DNA from: JAICXG01 sp963801255
Lineage (GTDB): Bacteria; Verrucomicrobiota; Verrucomicrobiia; Chthoniobacterales; UBA10450
Direction of reading: 5' to 3'
DNA: 64,000 nucleotides
Assembly (NCBI GenBank): GCA_963801255.1
Contig: CAWDEC010000006.1
Coordinates: 620,001-684,000 of the forward strand
Under the pieces are notes generated by a model that was given only the letters and a program-made list of their open reading frames with translations, was not told the DNA's origin and did no database searches. Below, one piece after another: positions 1 through 7,916 of the stretch (its first letter is position 1; every line of letters starts with the position of its first letter). A program made the position numbers and the translations under genes.

Positions 1-651
1 AACCGTACCGAGATTATCCTAACGGCTCCCATCTTCATGTTCTGGTGGTTTTTCCAGATTCCGGACAGCGGCGCCAAACAAAATTCGCGACGCGAACGCT
101 GGAAAAGGCTGGTCTTTTTTCTCGCCATACCAATCGCCTTTGGAATTGCCACGATCGCGTACAATTTCGCCCGCTTCGGGTCCATTTTCGATTTCGGCTA
201 CATGCGCATCCCGAACGTAAATGCGGAACCCTGGTACCGTTATGGTCTTTTCTCGCTTCACGCGATCCCATGGAACGTCTTCAAAATGCTCTTCGAAGGA
301 ATGACGGACGTTTCCGCCTTTCCTTTCTTGCAGCCGCATGCTTTCGGCTGCTCTATCTTCCTCGCCAGTCCCTTTCTTTTTTTGCTTTTTCGCGAAGGCG
401 GTCGTTTCCGCACGCCAGCATGGCTGGCGATCGGGGTGTTAACCTTCGCGCTTTGGTGTCACGGAAATCCGGGCGGCTGGCAGTTTTCCTACCGTTACGC
501 AATGATCCTGTTGCCGTGGATGTTCCTCCTGCTCGTGAGCAATGGCCCGCGAACTTGGTCGAAAATGGAAGCCACACTCTTCCTCGTCTCGATAGCGATT
601 AACGCCATCGCGGTTTATCAGTTTCTCTGGACTAATAACGTCCATCCGTAG
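1..651 (+). CDS. Polytopic membrane protein, probable glycosyltransferase (C-terminal part)
   Basis: The frame is open from the first base, so the gene starts before the window; about 216 residues are visible. Several hydrophobic segments (residues about 10-20, 38-52, 110-125, 135-148, 160-178 and 195-210) separated by short polar loops indicate an integral membrane protein. The piece A-Y-N-F-A-R-F-G-S-I-F-D-F-G-Y resembles the conserved loop of GT39/PMT-like membrane glycosyltransferases that use polyprenyl-linked sugars. Family assignment is inference because the catalytic N-terminal half is missing. Its last 20 bases overlap, tail to tail, the end of the remnant on the other strand. Confidence 0.6.
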   Translation, partial: NRTEIILTAPIFMFWWFFQIPDSGAKQNSRRERWKRLVFFLAIPIAFGIATIAYNFARFGSIFDFGYMRIPNVNAEPWYRYGLFSLHAIPWNVFKMLFEGMTDVSAFPFLQPHAFGCSIFLASPFLFLLFREGGRFRTPAWLAIGVLTFALWCHGNPGGWQFSYRYAMILLPWMFLLLVSNGPRTWSKMEATLFLVSIAINAIAVYQFLWTNNVHP

Positions 652-1086
652 CGGATCGGCGCTCAAGGGCAACTCGAAGCAACGTCGTCATAATTCGCGC
701 CCCGGCCACAAAAGCGCCGCGACCTGGGCCTGAGACCTTCGATCTTCCGCCGGCGCGGCAACGGTGATCCACTGGGACTTCTACGATTCGCAGTCCGGCG
801 CGGGCGGCGCGCATCTGCATTTCAAGGTTCCAGCCATAGGTTTCCTCACGCATGCCAAGACGTTGCAAAGCATCGCGTCGAATCGCCCGAAAGGGGCACA
901 TGTCGCTGAATTTCACTTGGTAAAGACGGCGAAGAAAGGAACCCAGCCAGGCGGCTGGCAAAAATTTGCGACAAATTCCTAGATTGTCGAGCACACGGGG
1001 CACCCACCAGCCTTCCTGACGCAATAGATCCGCAACGTGAGATCCCCAATGAGTCCCGCGCCGCCCGTAACAAGGGCGCGCTTCAT
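632..1086 (-). pseudogene. Fused remnant of an NAD-dependent epimerase and a family 2 glycosyltransferase
   Basis: On the minus strand an ATG at 1086 begins M-K-R-A-L-V-T-G-G-A-G-L-I-G, the Rossmann start of an NAD-dependent sugar epimerase. The frame is lost right after that glycine and resumes in another frame as H-V-A-D-L-L-R-Q-E-G-W. After about 35 residues the sequence becomes the C-terminal half of a dolichol-phosphate-mannose-synthase-like GT2: S-D-M-C-P-F-R-A-I-R-R-D-A-L, then T-Y-G-W-N-L-E-M-Q-M, then G-G-R-S-K-V-S-G. The epimerase C-terminus and GT2 N-terminus are absent, which points to a deletion joining two neighbouring genes plus a frameshift. The start overlaps the stop of the upstream TIGR04282 gene (ATGA), so this was once an operon. 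A functional GT product is unlikely. Confidence 0.7.
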
Positions 1087-1844
1087 GGTGGAACCACGCC
1101 GGCCATCCAACGTTGGAGAAATTCACGAGTAGCGGGAGCCGTCAACGGATCCGGCTCGTTCGCGCCTAATAAATCCTGATATAGTCGATTAAGCGCATAC
1201 CGATCGTCCACATCGTACGCTGCAGGTAAGAGCCGGACTTCCACTTGGATTTCGGAAGCTCTTTGCAGGGTCTGCACAAAGACTTTTTCAGTACTCCAAG
1301 TGATCTGTTCAAAAAGCCGGCGATACAGCCTTTTCATGCCAATTAGGTAATAGCCACCATCATCCGATGGACCGAGAACAACCGAGTCGTTAGGCTCGCA
1401 AAGAATCTCTATTGCCCGTTGAAAACTGGATGACGGCACAGTTGGGCTGTCAGAATTGATCAAGCAAACCGAGGCGAATCCCACTCTGAGGAGATCTTCT
1501 ATCGCGCCTGCGAGACGTTGACCGATATTTCCCTCACGTTGCGCCATGAGTTGAAACGAAGCCGGCAACACACCGCGGTAAGCATCCTCTTGCCCAACCG
1601 GAGTGTAGCAGGCGATGCCCTGCCCCGGCGGACCAGTGTGTTCAATCGAGCACGCTATGTCACGTAGGAAACAAACGTTAAGAGCGGCTGCCTGGGTCGG
1701 CGTGAGCGGAGGAGATAGACGTGTCTTTACACACCCGGCGCGAGGGGCTTTCGTCATAATCACAAGAGCACAGCGCCCGACCGCTTGTGCCACAGGTATG
1801 TCCGGCGAAAGAACTTGATGCCGCCCAATCATGCCTTTTTGCAC
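1083..1844 (-). CDS. TIGR04282/DUF2064 family glycosyltransferase-like protein
   Basis: The protein has 253 residues. The core begins near residue 25 (A-L-V-I-M-T-K-A-P-R-A-G-C-V-K-T-R-L), matching the nucleotide-binding start of the TIGR04282 family, which adopts a nucleotidyltransferase-like GT-A fold. Further family marks are I-N-S-D-S-P-T-V-P and L-G-P-S-D-D-G-G-Y-Y-L-I-G-M. Members are often annotated near arsenosugar genes or in sugar-nucleotide clusters; the substrate is unknown. The start is uncertain: Met1, Met5, or Met30 just before the core. The downstream gene in the operon is now the epimerase/GT2 remnant, so this gene may have lost its pathway partners. Confidence 0.75.
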   Translation of the reverse strand: MQKGMIGRHQVLSPDIPVAQAVGRCALVIMTKAPRAGCVKTRLSPPLTPTQAAALNVCFLRDIACSIEHTGPPGQGIACYTPVGQEDAYRGVLPASFQLMAQREGNIGQRLAGAIEDLLRVGFASVCLINSDSPTVPSSSFQRAIEILCEPNDSVVLGPSDDGGYYLIGMKRLYRRLFEQITWSTEKVFVQTLQRASEIQVEVRLLPAAYDVDDRYALNRLYQDLLGANEPDPLTAPATREFLQRWMAGVVPP

Positions 1845-2389
1845 AAAGCATATTGCTGCTGTCTATCTCGCGAGCAATCGCATTTGTTTTGCGCTGTTTG
1901 ATCCTAGGTGGCCGGGCCTATTCATCTGAGCTATCGACTTATTCCCACCGTAAATAAGAATATTTAATGGCGAAGCTTCTAATTATTCATCTTCATAGAA
2001 CGAATAACCCAGCTCGGTAACGGAGAACACCTAGTAAAATCGACTTGATATTAATGCCGAACAACTTCCGAGGTCAGTGCGATTGCGAGGTTATCGCGAG
2101 CTAGTATTAATGCTTGTTAGCAGTTGTTAGTTTGCTGTGCGCAAGTTCATAACAGTGAGTAAATGCGTGGCAAGTTTATCTGTCCGATCTTGTGAATGGG
2201 GGGTTCCTTGCCGCAAGCCTGGTGACAGGCAACTGCCCGATCCGCTTTAAGAGCATCAGTAACAAGCGGATTCAATTGACCCTAATAATCTAGATCCGCG
2301 CCAGGAGACTGAGGTGGCAGTGTTTGGTATATAAAGACTAGGGCATTGACGCTGTTGCGTCCAAGCTCCTCACTAGGCAAAGTGAGAGA
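1845..2389. other. Non-coding AT-rich stretch between divergent genes
   Basis: These 545 bases hold no convincing open frame on either strand and are visibly more AT-rich than most of the window. It separates two divergent genes, so it must carry both promoters. A short inverted repeat C-T-C-A-C / G-T-G-A-G at about 2370-2386 lies directly over the ribosome-binding region of the next gene. Near-repeats containing TTGTTAG occur around 2110-2130. I see no tRNA, insertion-sequence end or long repeat. Confidence 0.4.
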
Positions 2390-3169
2390 ATGTCGAAAGT
2401 GCGGCGCGCTCTCTATCTGCAAGTTGGGAGCGTCATTGCGATGGCCCTTCTCCTAAGCATTGCCAGCCGTTTCTTCCCAATCGCTGATTGGTTGTCGGCG
2501 GCGCAACTGAAAATTATGCATCTTGGGGCTTGGAGCGCGATTTGTTATCCGCTCCTGTACGCTTGCTGCAACGTTTTACTCCTGCCCGGCGGCTTACTGA
2601 GCATCGGTGGCGGCTTTTTTTTTGGTCTTTGGTGGGGATTTCTAATAGTCTTTGTCGGTAATATCACTGGCGCGGCAATAGCCTTCTTTATTAGCCGCTG
2701 GGTCGGCCGCGGTTGGCTGCGACAAAAACTGAGGCATAATCCCACCTTTGAGGCCCTGGAGCCTGCTGTTGAAAGAGAAGGTTGGAAGATCATCTTACTC
2801 AGCCAATTACACCCGTTATTTCCAACCAGTCTGCTGAATTATTTATACGGCCTAACAGCGGTCCGGTTTCGGACGTGCATTTTGTGGATAGCGATCGGAC
2901 AAGCTCCCGGCCTGTTTTTATACGCATATATAGGCACACTGGGCCAGTTGGGTCTAAATCTTGTAAGAGGCCAGAGTCATCCTAGGATGATAGAGTATGT
3001 AATTTGGGGAGGCGGCCTAATATTCTCTATTGTAGTATTGATCTTATTGGGGCGGATTTCCTTACGTCTCTTGCAGGAAGCAGAGATAACCGGAAAGCCG
3101 CGAGAGATGCGCGACATTCGCGAAACAACGGGCAGTCACAGGCGGCATGAAGTATGGGCAGTCAAATAA
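2390..3169 (+). CDS. TVP38/TMEM64 (DedA-like) family membrane protein
   Basis: This 259-residue protein has about five to six hydrophobic segments. The family-type region runs L-L-P-G-G-L-L-S-I-G-G-G-F-F-F-G at about residues 63-78, followed by a glycine-rich helix and F-F-I-S-R-W-V-G-R. A second re-entrant-like segment is L-L-S-Q-L-H-P-L-F-P near 135. These are marks of TVP38/DedA-type (SNARE-associated Golgi protein) membrane proteins, some of which act in lipid flipping or membrane homeostasis. ATG is preceded by GTGAGAGA, a plausible ribosome-binding site. Codon use is more AT-rich than genes after 7 kb. Confidence 0.8.
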   Translation: MSKVRRALYLQVGSVIAMALLLSIASRFFPIADWLSAAQLKIMHLGAWSAICYPLLYACCNVLLLPGGLLSIGGGFFFGLWWGFLIVFVGNITGAAIAFFISRWVGRGWLRQKLRHNPTFEALEPAVEREGWKIILLSQLHPLFPTSLLNYLYGLTAVRFRTCILWIAIGQAPGLFLYAYIGTLGQLGLNLVRGQSHPRMIEYVIWGGGLIFSIVVLILLGRISLRLLQEAEITGKPREMRDIRETTGSHRRHEVWAVK

Positions 3170-3265
3170 AGCGGTTCAACTTACCCACTAGCCGCAATGC
3201 TAGGCTATATCGGCCCAGGCATTTATTCGTGTTCCGTTTTCCCGAGAATTAAGAATAGGTTGGCC

Positions 3266-5140
3266 GTGGACCAGTTTTTTCTCAAACGCAGATACGACGT
3301 TGTCGTGGTCGGGGCTGGTCATGCTGGTATAGAGGCCGCGCTTGCGGCCACCCGACTGGGAGCGGAGACGCTTCTGTTGACGCAGAATCTCGACACCATA
3401 GGCCAAATGTCCTGCAATCCGGCTATCGGCGGCTTGGCAAAAGGGCAAATTGTACGAGAAATTGACGCCCTTGGTGGGGAGATGGCCCTTAACGCCGATG
3501 CGACCGGAATTCAGTTTCGAATGTTGAATCGAGGAAAGGGTTCCAGTGTGCAGGCTCCTCGAGTCCAATGTGACAAAAAGGCATATCAGATTCGGATGAA
3601 GGGCCTTTTGGAGCGGCAGGTAAAATTAGATGTGAAGCAGGGCGGGGCGGAGAGCGTTTTAATTGACAACGGCCGAGCGGTGGGCGTGCAATCAGATTTT
3701 GGTTTTTCTGTACGAGCTGGCAGCGTAGTCATAACGGCCGGAACATTCTTGCGTGGTCTCTTGCATGTTGGAAGCAGAACGGCCTCAGGCGGCAGAATGG
3801 CGGATGTCTCATCGCCTTTAAGTATCCAGTTGGCTGCAATCGGTTTCGAGATGGCGCGGTTCAAGACGGGAACTCCTTGTCGACTCAATGCGCGCTCGAT
3901 CGATTTTAGTGCCTGTCAAATGCAATTGGGTGATGAACCGCCAACGCGGTTGTCCTATCTCCCCTTAGAAGAAACCCCGGACACTGAGCTGTTTTCGAAC
4001 AGAATGATCGACGGAACGTTCCACGTGGAACAGTTACCGTGTTGGCTGACGGAAACAACCCAGGAGACGCACGAAATCATCCGCCAGAATCTTCATCGGT
4101 CACCTCTTTATTGCGGACAAATTGAAGGCACTGGACCTCGCTACTGTCCTTCCATCGAAGACAAAGTGGTAAAGTTTGCCGACAAAGATAGACATCTTGT
4201 TTTCTTGGAGCCCGAAGGACGGCAAACCGAAGAATTTTACGTCAATGGCATATCCACCAGCCTTCCTTACGAAGTGCAACTGCAGTTCGTTCGCTCGATT
4301 CCTGGGTTGAGCCGAGCAGAAATAATGCGCCCTGGATATGCAGTCGAGTATGACTACTTTCCGCCGACGCAACTTCGATCCACGTTGGAGACGAAGCTTG
4401 TTCAAGGGCTGTATTTCGCCGGTCAGATCAATGGAACCTCTGGCTATGAAGAGGCAGCCGCACAGGGGTTAATGGCGGGCGCTAACGCCGCTCTGAGCGT
4501 TGCGGGTCAGGCGCCCTTCACTCTTGATCGGAGTGAATCCTACATCGGAGTCCTGATCGACGATCTTGTGACGCTCGGTACCGATGAACCCTACCGCATG
4601 TTTACTAGTCGCGCCGAATATCGACTTTTGCTGCGGCACGATAACGCCGATCAGCGGCTGACGCCAAAGGCTGCCCGGGTGGGTCTAGCGGACGCCGGGC
4701 GTCATACGCGCGTCACTCGAAAGATGGAACGTATAGAGCAGGCCCGACAACTCGCAGTTTCTCTCCGGTGGCAAGGTGAAACTTTGGCACAAACCTTGAA
4801 GCGGCCGGGATTCGATGCTCGCAAATTACCCGAAGCCTTAATTCGAGAGTATGGGCTTGAAGTGTGGGAGCTACTTGAAACGGAATTAAAGTACGAAGGG
4901 TATATTCGCCGTCAAACCTCTCAGATCGATGCCCAGCGATCTGCCAATGTAACGAAGATTCCGACTGAAATCGACTATACCATCGTGCCTGGACTTCGCA
5001 CTGAAGCGCGCCAAAAATTGATGGCGGTACGTCCGCAAACTATTGGTCAAGCAGCGAGAATTAGCGGTGTCACGCCAAGCGATCTCGGAATTGTCACTCT
5101 TTGGCTCCGTTCGAGGTTTCTGAAACCAAATTGTCAATGA
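3266..5140 (+). CDS. mnmG: tRNA uridine-5-carboxymethylaminomethyl modification enzyme MnmG (GidA)
   Basis: With MnmE this FAD protein installs carboxymethylaminomethyl at U34 of certain tRNAs. The FAD-binding Rossmann motif V-V-V-V-G-A-G-H-A-G-I-E-A-A follows the start, and the family signature G-Q-M-S-C-N-P-A-I-G-G-L-A-K-G is intact. G-P-R-Y-C-P-S-I-E-D-K and the C-terminal Y-I-R-R-Q segment are also present. A frame upstream extends to 3197, but the family start fits the GTG at 3266, giving about 624 residues, the usual length. The stop overlaps the next start as ATGA, so mnmG-plsY-gpsA form a translationally coupled string. Confidence 0.95.
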   Translation: MDQFFLKRRYDVVVVGAGHAGIEAALAATRLGAETLLLTQNLDTIGQMSCNPAIGGLAKGQIVREIDALGGEMALNADATGIQFRMLNRGKGSSVQAPRVQCDKKAYQIRMKGLLERQVKLDVKQGGAESVLIDNGRAVGVQSDFGFSVRAGSVVITAGTFLRGLLHVGSRTASGGRMADVSSPLSIQLAAIGFEMARFKTGTPCRLNARSIDFSACQMQLGDEPPTRLSYLPLEETPDTELFSNRMIDGTFHVEQLPCWLTETTQETHEIIRQNLHRSPLYCGQIEGTGPRYCPSIEDKVVKFADKDRHLVFLEPEGRQTEEFYVNGISTSLPYEVQLQFVRSIPGLSRAEIMRPGYAVEYDYFPPTQLRSTLETKLVQGLYFAGQINGTSGYEEAAAQGLMAGANAALSVAGQAPFTLDRSESYIGVLIDDLVTLGTDEPYRMFTSRAEYRLLLRHDNADQRLTPKAARVGLADAGRHTRVTRKMERIEQARQLAVSLRWQGETLAQTLKRPGFDARKLPEALIREYGLEVWELLETELKYEGYIRRQTSQIDAQRSANVTKIPTEIDYTIVPGLRTEARQKLMAVRPQTIGQAARISGVTPSDLGIVTLWLRSRFLKPNCQ

Positions 5141-5769
5141 CGCCATTGCTCTGTTACGTTTCAGCTTCTCTAATGGGATATCTGCTAGGGTCCTGTCCGA
5201 ATGGCCTCCTGATCTCCGCCAGTCAGGGCATAGACATTCGCACGCAAGGAAGCGGAAATATTGGGGCGACGAATGTACTGCGAGTCTTAGGCAAAGGTTG
5301 GGGTTACTTAGTATTTTCATTAGATTGTTTAAAAGGCCTTCTCTCAGTGATATTTGCGTTTGTGATAGTGGCTTATTCCCCCTTTTCGCTCAAGCGCGAA
5401 CTTGTAGGCATCGCCGCCGGTATTGCTTGCGTTCTTGGTCATACATTCCCGATTTGGCTTCGTTTTCGCGGAGGCAAAGGCGTGGCCACGTCTGCGGGCG
5501 TCCTGCTAGGGCTGATGCCTATCGCGGTATTGTCGGTCCTTGTTGTTTGGATTGTGCTGTTTAAGCTAACTCGTTATGTTTCAATCGCTTCTGTTGCGGC
5601 GGCACTTTCTCTCCCAATCTTCGTTGCGATCTACCTCCAATTTAACTTCCTCACGGGCGCGAGCTTGCTGCCATTCTCGCTTCTGATCGCTGCCGTTGTT
5701 GTTTGGCGGCACCGGTCAAATATCGAGCGACTCGTGCGAGGGAAGGAACAGCGGTTCGGCCAGAAATGA
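5137..5769 (+). CDS. plsY: Acyl-phosphate glycerol-3-phosphate acyltransferase PlsY
   Basis: This 210-residue integral membrane enzyme transfers an acyl group from acyl-phosphate to glycerol-3-phosphate, the first step of phospholipid synthesis. The G-S-G-N-I-G-A-T-N motif is at residues 38-46. The second motif contains G-H-T-F-P-I-W-L-R-F-R-G-G-K-G-V-A-T. Five hydrophobic segments fit PlsY topology. The ATG at 5137 is chosen because it overlaps the mnmG stop (ATGA) and places the first membrane helix at the N-terminus. The next gene, gpsA, makes the glycerol-3-phosphate substrate, so the two act in sequence. Confidence 0.95.
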   Translation: MTPLLCYVSASLMGYLLGSCPNGLLISASQGIDIRTQGSGNIGATNVLRVLGKGWGYLVFSLDCLKGLLSVIFAFVIVAYSPFSLKRELVGIAAGIACVLGHTFPIWLRFRGGKGVATSAGVLLGLMPIAVLSVLVVWIVLFKLTRYVSIASVAAALSLPIFVAIYLQFNFLTGASLLPFSLLIAAVVVWRHRSNIERLVRGKEQRFGQK

Positions 5770-6767
5770 AGATCACGCGTGTCGCAATCCTAGGGACCGG
5801 TGGCTGGGGCACTGCGCTTTCCCTTCTATGGTCGCAGGCCGATGTTGACGTCTTCCTCTGGGGACGCACTCCCGCACGCGTAGCGCAGATCGCTCAGACG
5901 CGAAGAAATCCCGAATATTTGCCCGGCGCCAAATTGGCCGAACACGTTCGTTTGACCGATCAAATCGTCGATTGCGCCAGTGCAGACTTGATTGTTTTTG
6001 TCACGCCATCTGTTGCCTTGCGCGATGTCGCCGAATCGCTCCGCAAAGCAGGGGTCAATCGATTCGCTGCCTTGATGAGTTGCACGAAAGGAATCGAACA
6101 TGGCACCGGCATGCGGATGAGTGAGATTTTGCAGGAAAAATTCCCTGATAACCCGATTGCAGTCCTTTCCGGCCCTAATCTTGCGATTGAGATCGCTCAA
6201 GGGCTTCCCAGCGCGGCCGTTTTAGGATGCCGAGATCAAGAGGTTGCAGAACATCTCCAAGCGATGCTCGGCAGTTCGCGCTTTCGAATTTATACGAGTA
6301 ATGAGGTTGTGGGAATAGAGTTGGGCGGCGCTTTGAAAAACATCTTCGCCATTCCCGCCGGAGTGAGTGATGGATTCGGTTTTGGAGATAACTCCAAGGC
6401 TGGCCTTGTAACTCGCTCGCTCGCCGAGCTCCTACGGTTGGGCGTGGCCATGGGTGGCGACGCACGCACTTTTCAAGGGCTGAGTGGTGTGGGCGATCTT
6501 ATCGCAACCTGCTTTAGCCGGCACAGTCGAAACCGCCAGCTAGGCGAGCATCTGGGTCGCGGAAAATCTTTGGAAGCCATTACACGCGAAATGAAGACTG
6601 TCGCGGAAGGAATTCCGACCTCCCGCAGCGCCTTCGAATGCGCGCGCAGGCTCGGTGTGGAGACCCCGATCATCGACCAAGTGTATTCTGTGCTTCACAA
6701 ACAAAAATCGCCTGCTCAGGCGATGCAGGAATTGCTAGGCCGCGATCAGAAGTCGGAGCGTGGTTGA
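5766..6767 (+). CDS. gpsA: Glycerol-3-phosphate dehydrogenase [NAD(P)+]
   Basis: GpsA reduces dihydroxyacetone phosphate to sn-glycerol-3-phosphate for PlsY encoded just upstream. The 333-residue protein opens with the dinucleotide-binding motif L-G-T-G-G-W-G-T-A. It contains L-S-G-P-N-L-A-I-E-I and the catalytic-lysine region A-L-K-N-I-F-A-I-P-A-G-V, then G-L-S-G-V-G-D-L-I-A-T-C. ATG at 5766 overlaps the plsY stop (ATGA); reading further upstream only enters plsY. The last 22 bases overlap the end of purN on the opposite strand. Confidence 0.96.
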   Translation: MKITRVAILGTGGWGTALSLLWSQADVDVFLWGRTPARVAQIAQTRRNPEYLPGAKLAEHVRLTDQIVDCASADLIVFVTPSVALRDVAESLRKAGVNRFAALMSCTKGIEHGTGMRMSEILQEKFPDNPIAVLSGPNLAIEIAQGLPSAAVLGCRDQEVAEHLQAMLGSSRFRIYTSNEVVGIELGGALKNIFAIPAGVSDGFGFGDNSKAGLVTRSLAELLRLGVAMGGDARTFQGLSGVGDLIATCFSRHSRNRQLGEHLGRGKSLEAITREMKTVAEGIPTSRSAFECARRLGVETPIIDQVYSVLHKQKSPAQAMQELLGRDQKSERG

Positions 6768-7366
6768 AGCGGAGCCGGCATTTGAGCGGCAAATTGACCG
6801 ATCACCATCGGGAAAAGCTCGCGTTCAGCGAGCTGAATTCGGGCGTGCAAACTCGCTGACGTGTCACTAGGCAAGATTGGCACCTCGCGCTGCGCGATGA
6901 TCTCGCCGCTGTCCACTCCCGATTCAACATAATGCACGGTACAACCCGTCACGCTCTCGCCGGTCGCGAGTGCTTGAGTCCATGCTTCACGACCAGGAAA
7001 TTTCGGCAGGAGCGACGGATGAATGTTGATGATCCGGCGCGGAAACGCTTCCAGCATCGGTTCCTTAAGGATGCGCATAAAACCTGCCAATACCACCAGC
7101 TCCACCTTTGCGTCTTGCAGTAACGTAACGAGGTTTTTCTCCAGCTCGGGCTCGAGTTTCGTCCGAAATTTTGCGGGAGGAAGAGAGACATCGGGCACAC
7201 CAAATTCGCGAGCAATCGACAAAATTCCCGCGTGCGCCACGTCAGACACCACCACACAGCAGTCCGCAGCCAAATTGCCCGACCGGATTTGATCAAGAAT
7301 CGCGCGGCAATTTGAGCCTTTGCCCGATCCCAGAATAGCGAGCTTAAGTCGGCGAGGCTCCTTCAC
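6746..7366 (-). CDS. purN: Phosphoribosylglycinamide formyltransferase PurN
   Basis: PurN is the 10-formyl-THF-dependent GAR transformylase of purine synthesis. The 206-residue product starts V(M)-K-E-P-R-R-L-K-L-A-I-L-G-S-G-K-G-S-N. It keeps the catalytic Asn-His-Asp set: N-I-H-P-S-L-L-P-K-F-P-G and the later H-Y-V-E-S-G-V-D-S-G. I place the start at the GTG at 7366, which overlaps the rfaE2 stop (GTGA); a longer frame to 7579 reads inside rfaE2 and is not used. Thus rfaE2 and purN are coupled although their pathways differ. Confidence 0.94.
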   Translation of the reverse strand: MKEPRRLKLAILGSGKGSNCRAILDQIRSGNLAADCCVVVSDVAHAGILSIAREFGVPDVSLPPAKFRTKLEPELEKNLVTLLQDAKVELVVLAGFMRILKEPMLEAFPRRIINIHPSLLPKFPGREAWTQALATGESVTGCTVHYVESGVDSGEIIAQREVPILPSDTSASLHARIQLAERELFPMVIGQFAAQMPAPLQPRSDF

Positions 7367-7836
7367 GACCGCATCTTCTCGATCAGGATAGAGGTGGATT
7401 TTCCCGGCACCAACGGAACCGTTTGAATTTCCGCGCCCACGCTTTCGAGCGCTGCCACCTCGCTTGGATCGAGGTTGTCGATTGTGTAGTCGCCGCCTTT
7501 CACATAGATGGTCGGCCGGACAGCCTCGATGACCCGCGCGGCGCGGAGCTCCGAAAAAGTTGTCACGAAATCCACGCACCCTAACGCTGCCAAAACCTCT
7601 GCTCTGTCTTCCTGTGAATTAAGCGGCCTTCCCGAGCCCTTGAGCGCGCGCACGGATTCATCGCTATTCACTGCCACCGCCAGACAATCTCCAAGCTCCG
7701 CTGCCTGCTGAAGGTTGCGCACATGCCCTACGTGCAGCAAATCGAAGCAGCCATTCGTTAGTACGAGGCGGCGTCCTTCGGCGCGAAGGATGGCCGCGCG
7801 TTCGGCGAGCTCCGGCAACGTGAGAATCTTCTTCAT
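7363..7836 (-). CDS. rfaE2: D-glycero-beta-D-manno-heptose 1-phosphate adenylyltransferase
   Basis: This nucleotidyltransferase adenylylates heptose-1-phosphate on the route to ADP-heptose for LPS inner core. The 157-residue protein carries N-G-C-F-D at 28-32 and H-V-G-H at 35-38, the cytidylyltransferase-fold signature. It also has V-K-G-G-D-Y and the end motif K-S-T-S-I-L-I-E-K. It corresponds to the stand-alone C-terminal half of HldE; no kinase half is present here. The start is the ATG at 7836. Its presence implies a Gram-negative outer membrane with heptose. Confidence 0.92.
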   Translation of the reverse strand: MKKILTLPELAERAAILRAEGRRLVLTNGCFDLLHVGHVRNLQQAAELGDCLAVAVNSDESVRALKGSGRPLNSQEDRAEVLAALGCVDFVTTFSELRAARVIEAVRPTIYVKGGDYTIDNLDPSEVAALESVGAEIQTVPLVPGKSTSILIEKMRS

Positions 7837-7889
7837 GACGGGCGAATCACCACTCTTCTCATGTCCACGAGAACGGTCAACGTTAGCGT

Positions 7890-7916
7890 TCGTTAGGCGA
7901 ATCGTCTGCCTAACGA
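7890..7916 (-). terminator. Hairpin made of an inverted TCGTTAGGC / GCCTAACGA pair
   Basis: TCGTTAGGC (7890-7898) and GCCTAACGA (7908-7916) form a perfect 9-bp stem around a 9-base loop, directly at the treZ stop codon (the motif supplies the TAG). There is no run of T on either side, so an intrinsic terminator is inference by analogy with inverted DNA-uptake-sequence pairs at Neisseria gene ends. Confidence 0.55.

Noticed and set aside
2331..2350. TGGCAG...TTGG as a sigma-54 promoter before the TVP38 gene
   Set aside because: The distance between the two boxes is two bases too short.
5101..5136. Earlier TTG start for plsY
   Set aside because: It would add twelve residues read from mnmG codons; the ATG overlapping the mnmG stop fits the family start.
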